This document shows positions 1-5,598 of a stretch of DNA of 6,873 bases, one piece after another. Position 1 is the stretch's first letter, and every line of letters begins with the position of its first letter. Source of the DNA: Planctomycetota bacterium. Lineage in GTDB: Bacteria; Planctomycetota; UBA11346. The position numbers were made by a program, and so were the translations under genes. The notes beneath the pieces are model-generated. The model did not search any database, was not told where the DNA came from, and saw only the letters and a program-made list of their open reading frames with translations. The DNA lies in assembly GCA_024641365.1 (NCBI GenBank), contig JAHEDF010000203.1, positions 1 to 6,873 on the forward strand, written 5' to 3'.

Positions 1-1987
1 TCTCTGTTTAGCCGTCACCACCATTTTAATCTTTGCAACTTTGGCAATTTTCTCAGCAACTCTGACCTTGCCTGGTTTAGCAGGTTTAGTGTTGTCGATT
101 GGTATGGCGGTCGACACCAACATTCTTGTTTTCGAACGTATACGCGAGGAATTGCGAGAGGAAAAAGGTTTACCGTACGCGATTGAGCGCGGTTATGATC
201 GCGCCTTCCTGACTATTTTTGACGCAAACTTAACTACCTTTATTACGGCATTAATTCTCTACTACATCGGTTCCGGTCCAGTGAAGGGCTTCGGTTTAAC
301 GCTGATGATTGGTTTAGGTATTAATATGTTTAGTGGCGTGTATGTTGGCCGTTTAATTACCGATTGGTTATGCAAAGGGAAAGAAACTGTTTCGATGGCC
401 AGTTGGGTACCGCCATTGCGCTTACCATACGTGCGCTGGCGCTTTTTCGGATATTTTTTCTCAAGTATAACCGGCATATTAGGACTGCTTTATTTTATGT
501 TCGGCCACACTTTAACTGGTGGCAGTTTTCAACGTAATTTCGACATCGATTTTACTGGCGGTAATATGGTACAGGTTATTTTCAAAGAACCGCAAACCAT
601 GTCATCAGTTGAAAAAGCAGTGCGTGACGCCATTGCTGCCAACAAAGAACAATTACCGCTCCTCGACGATATTCGTGCACAAGCTTATGTCGCAAACGTC
701 GGTGATGATACTTCTAGTTCACGGCAGTGGGTATTCCGTGGTCGCGATGAAGAAGGCTCACAATTAGAACATCAACGCGCTGCGTTAGAAGAAGAACGCG
801 CGGCTATGGTGCGTGCAGCAAATAAAGCACGTAATGCAACCCCGCCCAATGATGTTGAAGCGCGTCGCATTGATAAAGATATTGATGCAAAAGCAGTTGA
901 GATTAAAGCCCTTCAGGGAAAAATTGATTTACGCACAGCGGAATTTCAAAAACAAATTGGACAGGCTTTCCCAGGAGCCATTGCGCCTGAGGGACAAGAA
1001 ATTACTGCCGCTGGTTTTATTGATAATAAAGTCAGCCTCACATTATCGACCCTAGAAACGCCATCTGCTTATCAACTAGAACGCATACAAACGGCTTTAG
1101 TGAAACGTGATGAAATTGCCGATGCAAAATTAAAAACGTCAAGTGAAGGACTTCCTGGGTTTAGCTTAGAAGTCACGTATCGTTCTGCGCCGACGGCGCT
1201 TGGTCGTTTCTTAGTTACTGACCCAGCGCAAGAACGCATCGCACAATTAATTGGCAATAACACTATTGATGACCGCGTACGCGGCCAAGCAAAAATTGCC
1301 TTTGATTTATATAATGCTGTTGTGCAGCTTGCTGCAAAAGAACGTATAACCGTTACGCAACCGTATCCATCAAGCGAACATTTCAGCGGTCAGGTTGCTG
1401 ACCAAATGAAAATTCGCGCATTAGTCGCAATTATTTTAAGTATGATTGCGATTTTAGCATACGTGGCTGCGCGCTTTGAATTCCGTTTCGGCATCGGTTC
1501 GGTCGTAGCGTTGTTCCACGACGTAGTACTGACTGTTGGTCTGTTATCACTCTTTGGTGTGCGCATCGACTTAACTGTCATCGCCGCTGTTTTGACCATC
1601 ATCGGCTTCTCAATTAATGACACGATTGTGACCTATGACCGAGTGCGTGAAAATCTGCCGAAAATGTTAGGCAAGACGTTAGCTGAAATTATTGACGTAT
1701 CGATTGCCCAAACCATGGCGCGTACCGTGCTGACAACCGGTACCGTGTTGGCGACGGTCATCGTGCTCTATCTCTTTGGCGGCGATGCGCTCAAGCCATT
1801 CGCGTTAACCCTGATCATTGGCTTTACCCTTGGTACTTATTCGTCGGTATTCGTGGCATCGCCATTGTTGCTGACCTTCCAAAAGAATAAGCCACCGCTC
1901 CCGCCAAGTGATCTCAGTGATCCAAATCAGCCGGTTTCAAGCGAACCTGGTACGGATGCCCCAACGCAACCTACCACCGCTGGGTGA
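1..1987 (+). CDS. secDF: SecDF fusion protein translocase subunit, 5' end missing
   Basis: The frame is open from base 2, so the gene begins left of the window; the TTG at 41 is internal. SecDF is the membrane accessory of the SecYEG translocon that uses the proton gradient to pull exported proteins across the membrane. The window holds the last SecD helices with the signature GMAVDTNILVFERIREEL (from 101), then the whole SecF half: first helix about 435-502, FDIDFTGGN at 539-565, a very long periplasmic segment to about 1405, then the terminal helix bundle from 1406 with GFSINDTIVTYDRVREN at 1604-1654. The periplasmic segment is about 300 residues, against roughly 100 in E. coli SecF, and includes a charged, probably coiled-coil stretch (764-961). 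A Pro/Ser/Thr-rich cytoplasmic tail precedes the TGA. Fusion of SecD and SecF is known in Bacillus and several PVC and Bacteroidetes lineages. Confidence 0.96.
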   Translation, partial: LCLAVTTILIFATLAIFSATLTLPGLAGLVLSIGMAVDTNILVFERIREELREEKGLPYAIERGYDRAFLTIFDANLTTFITALILYYIGSGPVKGFGLTLMIGLGINMFSGVYVGRLITDWLCKGKETVSMASWVPPLRLPYVRWRFFGYFFSSITGILGLLYFMFGHTLTGGSFQRNFDIDFTGGNMVQVIFKEPQTMSSVEKAVRDAIAANKEQLPLLDDIRAQAYVANVGDDTSSSRQWVFRGRDEEGSQLEHQRAALEEERAAMVRAANKARNATPPNDVEARRIDKDIDAKAVEIKALQGKIDLRTAEFQKQIGQAFPGAIAPEGQEITAAGFIDNKVSLTLSTLETPSAYQLERIQTALVKRDEIADAKLKTSSEGLPGFSLEVTYRSAPTALGRFLVTDPAQERIAQLIGNNTIDDRVRGQAKIAFDLYNAVVQLAAKERITVTQPYPSSEHFSGQVADQMKIRALVAIILSMIAILAYVAARFEFRFGIGSVVALFHDVVLTVGLLSLFGVRIDLTVIAAVLTIIGFSINDTIVTYDRVRENLPKMLGKTLAEIIDVSIAQTMARTVLTTGTVLATVIVLYLFGGDALKPFALTLIIGFTLGTYSSVFVASPLLLTFQKNKPPLPPSDLSDPNQPVSSEPGTDAPTQPTTAG

Positions 1988-2035
1988 GTAAAACGACCCC
2001 TAGGCACGTAAAAATGCCTCGGGGTCGCGCTTACT
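1987..2035 (+). other. Strong stem-loop directly after the secDF stop codon
   Basis: CGACCCC-T-AGGCA (1994-2006) pairs with TGCCT-C-GGGGTCG (2015-2027): 12 pairs with one T/C mismatch around the loop CGTAAAAA. An outer AGTAA/TTACT stem (1987-1991 with 2031-2035) extends it across a small internal loop. No T-run follows on the + strand, so it is not a standard intrinsic terminator. It may protect the secDF 3' end, act as a weak or factor-dependent terminator, or form the top of the infC leader. The structure is seen in the sequence; its role is inferred. Confidence 0.6.
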
Positions 2036-2176
2036 GAGGTGAGCACAGCATCGCAAACGCTTGTTTTTGCCCATTTGTACCACATAGTCCCGCCGCTTAA
2101 CCAAGCCAATCGGACTCCCGCTCAGTCGGGGCCGAATGAGTCTGGTCCAGTTATCACCCTTTTGGAGAATCAATTT
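2036..2176 (+). promoter_or_regulatory. Probable untranslated leader of infC
   Basis: This stretch is open in the infC frame back to a GTG at 2039, but its translation shows none of the usual IF3 N-terminal character, so I read it as leader. It contains competing short stems: CCCG/CGGG (2117-2120 with 2127-2130), GACTC/GAGTC (2113-2117 with 2138-2142) and GGAC/GTCC (2112-2115 with 2145-2148). The first two cannot form together because both use base 2117. IF3 genes are often autoregulated at translation, so a folded leader is plausible. I found no convincing -35/-10 pair. Confidence 0.35.
2164..2167 (+). promoter_or_regulatory. Candidate ribosome binding site GGAG favouring the TTG start of infC
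   Basis: GGAG lies 9 bases before the in-frame TTG at 2177, a good Shine-Dalgarno distance. The first in-frame ATG (2201) has only a weak AGG 16 bases upstream. The site therefore supports initiation at 2177. Other genes in the window have poor Shine-Dalgarno sites, so the argument is moderate. Confidence 0.45.
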
Positions 2177-2734
2177 TTGATAGGTCGCCGCCGCAGCAGA
2201 ATGCCTCTGCCTTTGCCCGAAAATAACAACCGGGCTCGTGTAAATGAAAAGATTCGTGTTCCCACCGTTCGATTGATCGACGAAAATGGCCAACAAGTTG
2301 GCATCGTTCCCGTTCATGAAGCACTTACTAAAGCGCAAGCTGCTGGTATGGATTTGGTGGAAGTATCACCAGACGCAAAACCACCCGTTTGTCGCATTCA
2401 AGATTATAGCAAATTTTTATTTGAGCAGCAAAAGAAAGATCGTGCTGCCAAAGCAAATGCGCATAAATCCGAAACCAAAGAAGTGCGCTTACGTCCAGGA
2501 ACTGGACAAGGTGACATCGACGTCAAAGCCAAGCACGCACGCGAATTTTTAGAAGAAGGTCATAAAGTATCGATCTTGTTACAATTCCGTGGCCGTGAAA
2601 TGAGCCATCGTGAATTAGGCTTAGAAATGATTCGTAAATTCGCGGCACAATTATCCGACATCGCAAAAATCGAACAAGAACCGCGCCAAGAAGGGAAACG
2701 CATGTTTGCCTTATTAACCGCGATTAAACATTAA
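2177..2734 (+). CDS. infC: Translation initiation factor IF-3
   Basis: IF3 binds the 30S subunit, keeps 50S away and proofreads start-codon and initiator-tRNA choice. From the TTG at 2177 the product is 185 residues; from the ATG at 2201 it is 177. Both fit the family (E. coli has 180). The N-terminal domain opens with RVNEKIRVPTVRLIDENGQQVG and contains MDLVEVSPDAKPPVCRIQDYSKF. A lysine-rich linker (QQKKDRAAKANAHKSETKEV) leads to the C-terminal domain with VRLRPGTGQGDIDVKAKHAREFL, then FRGREMSH, and EGKRMFALLTAIKH at the end. In the family signature, usually RIMDYGKF, this protein has Gln75 and Ser78 (numbering from 2177). A longer version from GTG 2039 (231 residues) is unlikely. The gene stands alone: a terminator follows at once, and rpmI and rplT, its common partners, are not next to it. 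Identity is firm; the exact start is not. Confidence 0.95.
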   Translation: MIGRRRSRMPLPLPENNNRARVNEKIRVPTVRLIDENGQQVGIVPVHEALTKAQAAGMDLVEVSPDAKPPVCRIQDYSKFLFEQQKKDRAAKANAHKSETKEVRLRPGTGQGDIDVKAKHAREFLEEGHKVSILLQFRGREMSHRELGLEMIRKFAAQLSDIAKIEQEPRQEGKRMFALLTAIKH

Positions 2735-2756
2735 GTTCGTTACTTACAAAAATTTT

Positions 2757-2792
2757 AAACCGCTGATGACCACCATCATCAGCGGTTTTTTT
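2757..2792 (+). terminator. Intrinsic terminator of infC
   Basis: AAACCGCTGATGA (2757-2769) and TCATCAGCGGTTT (2776-2788) form a perfect 13-bp stem around the loop CCACCA, and a run of seven T (2786-2792) overlaps the descending arm. It lies 22 bases after the infC stop and marks the end of that transcription unit. Confidence 0.92.
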
Positions 2793-2805
2793 GCGGCCAA
2801 TTTTA

Positions 2806-2988
2806 ATACCAATTCCGGCTCAATAGATCCTAAATAATAAGACACTTACATGGAGGACCGGAGAAACGGAGAAATACAAAGATGGAAATCCTGTGGTCAT
2901 TGAAAAAAAGCACAGTTTTCCCCTTCGGTTCTCTGGTTCTCCATGTTAATCTGTTGCCATTACGGATGATATGAGGCGGAATTAGTAT
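2806..2988. repeat. 183-bp imperfect palindrome with two nested inverted repeats (MITE-like or foldback element)
   Basis: The outer arms, 2806-2830 (ATACCAATTCCGGCTCA...) and 2964-2988, match as inverted repeats at 19 of 25 positions. The inner arms, 2848-2871 (ACATGGAGGACCGGAGAAAC...) and 2923-2946, match at about 20 of 24. The spacer between outer and inner arm is 17 bases on both sides, so the whole element is symmetric. A further CTGTG/CACAG pair near the centre (2891-2895 with 2911-2915) extends the fold. The inner arms have an 8-base internal period (CGGAGAAA-like). No open frame of note lies inside. This is the form of a non-autonomous foldback element or dispersed intergenic repeat, but no transposase or clear target duplication is visible. 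Confidence 0.7.
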
Positions 2989-2990
2989 GA

Positions 2991-3135
2991 TTAACCGCAG
3001 AGGGCGCAGAGAACGCAGAGGTTGTTTATAGATGATCTTGTTGACTCCTATGAGCCCATTTTACCGATCCCATGCAGTTTTGTTTTCAGTTTTTTAAAAA
3101 AACTTCTCTGCGCCCTCTGCGCCCTCTGCGGTTAA
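2991..3135. repeat. 145-bp palindromic intergenic repeat built of CGCAGAG units
   Basis: The left arm (2991-3020) and the reverse complement of the right arm (3106-3135) agree at 28 of 30 bases, both beginning TTAACCGCAGAGGGCGCAGA. Each arm holds three CGCAGAG units spaced every 9 bases. The 85-base centre is AT-rich and includes TTTTTTAAAAAAA (3090-3102). Intergenic repeats of the ACCGCAGAG...CTCTGCGGT type occur, from general knowledge, in several unrelated bacterial genomes. This one starts two bases after the preceding palindrome and stops 5 bp short of the transporter stop codon, so it probably lies in that gene's 3' untranslated region and could form its transcript end. No separate terminator for the transporter is evident. 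Confidence 0.75.
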
Positions 3136-3140
3136 TTGTC

Positions 3141-4058
3141 TTACCGACTAAAACGACTCACAAAAACAATGCCTGCCATCATAGGAAATTGCACCATGAT
3201 AGCTGGTAGTAAAATATACGGATCGCCAGCGTGGAATTTGCTAGCATAAGCAACGGCTAAACCATTGTTCATATAGACAACCGTGCACATAAAAGCGATG
3301 GCATCGCGTTGTTCTAAAAAACGACCTTGTAGCCAACTACCAAGCGCAAAAATACAAATCGCTAAGGTGGTTAATCCTAGCGGAATCGAAATAGTTTTTA
3401 GTGGGATTCCTTCCCAACTGGTGCGATTAACCACCACTGCTACAAAAATTAACGTGCACACACACGCAATTGCGGCGGGACTTAAATGAGCATAATTACG
3501 TTCAATCCATTTTGGTGCCATTTTTCGTATTATTTGCGCGGCAATAAACGGACAAAATAATAATAGCGTAACATAGCCAGCTTCATGTGCCGACTCGGCC
3601 AGTGTAATATCTCCATCGGCACAAACCGCCATTAATAACGGTACCGTAATTGGTACGGTTAAACTGCCGACCATCATTAATAATAATGCCGTTAGTCGAT
3701 TACCATTGTAGAGATCAGCAAAAGCTAAACTGGAAAAACTCCCAGGCATCATTGCCATTAATAATACGCCTGGCGCCCATTTCGGTGCAATGACATAAAC
3801 GACGCCCCATGCGATGACTGGTAAAATAATTAATTTAACCATCGTCAGCCAACTTAACCGCCACCAGACCCCAGGTTGCGAAGCCGCTTGCGCAATATCG
3901 CATGGCGCAATCTTCAAACAGGAAAAGAACAGAATACCACCCAATAAAATCGGAATAGTTGGCCGTAATATTTCATAATTGCCCGGCACTACAAATCCGG
4001 CAATCAGCAGGATGTAGGCCGTAATCCAAAAGCGTCGACCAAACAGACTTGCGAACAC
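3141..4058 (-). CDS. BASS/SBF-family (bile acid:sodium symporter-like) transporter
   Basis: The product is a 305-residue integral membrane protein with about ten hydrophobic helices (near residues 9-25, 31-50, 68-91, 93-116, 121-144, 158-180, 192-210, 224-245, 252-277 and 282-304), the size and two-fold layout of the BASS superfamily. These carriers move organic anions, often with sodium. Family-like landmarks are MPGSFSSLAFADLYNGNRLT (104-123), matching the PGG-x-x-SN crossing-helix region followed by the G-(D/N) loop, and YMNNGLAVAYA (262-272), matching the second crossing helix, usually QNxGLA. By-eye alignment shows that several usual sodium ligands are replaced (see findings). The start is the GTG at 4058; an in-frame TAG lies seven codons upstream and GGA gives a weak ribosome site. 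Substrate is unknown. It is transcribed away from the kinase gene and looks monocistronic. A related 10-TM permease family cannot be fully excluded. Confidence 0.75.
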   Translation of the reverse strand: MFASLFGRRFWITAYILLIAGFVVPGNYEILRPTIPILLGGILFFSCLKIAPCDIAQAASQPGVWWRLSWLTMVKLIILPVIAWGVVYVIAPKWAPGVLLMAMMPGSFSSLAFADLYNGNRLTALLLMMVGSLTVPITVPLLMAVCADGDITLAESAHEAGYVTLLLFCPFIAAQIIRKMAPKWIERNYAHLSPAAIACVCTLIFVAVVVNRTSWEGIPLKTISIPLGLTTLAICIFALGSWLQGRFLEQRDAIAFMCTVVYMNNGLAVAYASKFHAGDPYILLPAIMVQFPMMAGIVFVSRFSR

Positions 4059-4207
4059 AGTTATTCCGTACCGGTGCTATCACCTTGTTACTAGGCGGCC
4101 CGTGGCAATGGGGCTTCGACTTGGAAACTGCGAATGCCGTCAATAAACCATTGTTTAGTAGGCCAACCATTTACCCACTCAATTCTGTGTGGTAGATTTT
4201 CATCCTG
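4059..4207. other. Divergent intergenic region between transporter and kinase genes
   Basis: These 149 bases must hold the start signals for the leftward transporter gene and, unless a promoter lies elsewhere, for the rightward kinase gene. I could not identify a convincing -35/-10 pair, operator palindrome or strong Shine-Dalgarno sequence. A short open frame on the + strand ends at TAG 4193 and is judged to be chance. Confidence 0.4.
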
Positions 4208-5518
4208 ATGATGCCTGCAGCTGATTCCGAACATGTCTTGTTCGGTAAAATTTTAATTGAGAACAAGCTGATCAATGAGGGGCAGCTACAACAATGCTTG
4301 CGCCTGCAGGCTGCCGAAGTCGAAATGGGGCGACCGCGCCGTAGTTTAGGCGATATATTAGTCGAATTAGGTTGCCTCACCAAAGCACAGTTGGATCAAG
4401 CCTTAGCCGATCAGCGAAAAAAATTAAAACATTTAGTCATCGGCCCCTATCACATTATAGATAAATTAGGGTCAGGTGGCATGGGCGCTGTCTATCGCGC
4501 ACACGTACCCGATACAGGCGTCGAAGTCGCACTAAAATTATTACCACGATCATTATCCGAAGATCCGAATTTCTTAGCACGCTTCCATCAAGAAGCCAAT
4601 GTCGGCATGGAATTAAATCATCGCCACATTGTGCGTACCATCGATTTTGGAGAAAATAAAGGCACCTACTATATTGCGATGGAAGTGGTGGAAGGCGGCA
4701 CGCTAGAACATCACTTAACGGTGAGCGGCGCTATTCCTGAACGCACAGCTTTAAAAATTACTCGCGATTTATTGGGTGCTTTACAATATGCGCACGAGAA
4801 AAACGTGGTGCATCGGGATATTAAACCATCAAATATTTTATTTGATCGGGAAGGGAAAAGTAAATTAACCGATTTTGGATTAGCAAAAGCAGAGGCACCT
4901 GATCCAAAATTTATGTTGCATGGCACCACCGTTGGAACGCCGCATTATATGGCGCCGGAACAAGCACGTGGTGAAGAATTAGATATTCGTGCCGATTTAT
5001 ATTCGCTGGGCGCAACCCTCTACCACGCCGTCACTGGACGAACGCCATACTCGGGTTCGTCAGCGGCGGTGATGAACAGTCACCTTGCCAACGAATTACC
5101 GCCACCGGAAAGTATTAATCCCGCCCTGAGCCACGGATGCGTGGCGATCATTAAAACCTTAATGGCCAAGGATCGGAACAACCGCTACGCAACGCCAGCA
5201 GAGGCACTGCAAGACGTCGAACGTGTTTTAAGTGGAGAGGCTCCGCTAGCCAATCCGCCAAACACGGCTCCCGTGCCACGGCCACCACGGCAACCCCGTG
5301 AACCTCAAAACAACCCACCTGCATCTAACCCGTCTGAACAACGACCGGCTGTAGACCGTTCAGCACTGCGACGCCGGGTTAGACGGCGGATGAAATGGAC
5401 CATGATTTTATTGATTACCGGGATCGTCTGGTTGGTCGGCATCCTGCTCATGATCTGGTTTTTTCAGAGCATTAATGGCTCAAAATCAGAATCGGAGACC
5501 CAGAACCAACCGCTCTAA
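4208..5518 (+). CDS. Membrane-anchored Ser/Thr protein kinase with N-terminal GspE/MshEN-like repeats
   Basis: 436 residues. Residues 11-34 (FGKILIENKLINEGQLQQCL) and 46-69 (LGDILVELGCLTKAQLDQAL) are two copies of the helical motif found at the N-terminus of GspE/PilB/MshE ATPases, where it can bind cyclic di-GMP. A complete Hanks kinase domain follows: glycine loop GSGGMGAVY (88-96), ATP lysine K110 in VALK, helix-C E129, HRDIKPSN with catalytic D204 and N209 (202-209), DFG (222-224), and APE (249-251), so it should be active. A Pro-rich linker and an arginine-rich stretch (RRRVRRR, 388-394) lead to one C-terminal helix (about 397-421) and a 15-residue tail, with no extracellular sensor domain. 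By the positive-inside rule the kinase is cytoplasmic. The start is the ATG at 4208 (another ATG at 4211), fixed by the in-frame TAG at 4193; no strong ribosome site. scpA follows 80 bp downstream. Substrate is unknown. Confidence 0.93.
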   Translation: MMPAADSEHVLFGKILIENKLINEGQLQQCLRLQAAEVEMGRPRRSLGDILVELGCLTKAQLDQALADQRKKLKHLVIGPYHIIDKLGSGGMGAVYRAHVPDTGVEVALKLLPRSLSEDPNFLARFHQEANVGMELNHRHIVRTIDFGENKGTYYIAMEVVEGGTLEHHLTVSGAIPERTALKITRDLLGALQYAHEKNVVHRDIKPSNILFDREGKSKLTDFGLAKAEAPDPKFMLHGTTVGTPHYMAPEQARGEELDIRADLYSLGATLYHAVTGRTPYSGSSAAVMNSHLANELPPPESINPALSHGCVAIIKTLMAKDRNNRYATPAEALQDVERVLSGEAPLANPPNTAPVPRPPRQPREPQNNPPASNPSEQRPAVDRSALRRRVRRRMKWTMILLITGIVWLVGILLMIWFFQSINGSKSESETQNQPL

Positions 5519-5598
5519 GAACATTGCCAGGTCACATTTCCCCGCCGCGCCTTCAGAGAGTGACAAATGCCACAAGCGCTTAGGCTGCGCCACGCCTG

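Noticed and set aside
813..1055. Additional open frames of 60-90 codons inside secDF, the transporter, the kinase and scpA
   Set aside because: All lie within strongly supported genes in other frames and show no family features.
2039..2200. N-terminal extension of IF3 starting at GTG 2039
   Set aside because: Would give 231 residues, about 50 more than the family norm; the added part has no IF3-like sequence, and the GTG has no good ribosome site.
3090..3102. TTTTTTAAAAAAA as a terminator for the transporter gene
   Set aside because: The T-run on the minus strand does not follow a local GC-rich hairpin; it sits in the loop of the larger palindrome, so intrinsic termination there is doubtful.
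2806..3135. CRISPR array or tRNA cluster
   Set aside because: The repeats are inverted rather than direct with unique spacers, and no cloverleaf or CCA-type end is seen.
4025..4192. Short + strand open frame between transporter and kinase (56 codons, ending TAG 4193)
   Set aside because: Partly overlaps the transporter gene's start, has no ATG or ribosome site and no recognisable family; probably chance.
5519..5598. Terminator or regulatory hairpin between kinase and scpA
   Set aside because: Only short pairs (GTCAC/GTGAC, GCGC/GCGC) are present with no T-run; too weak to call.
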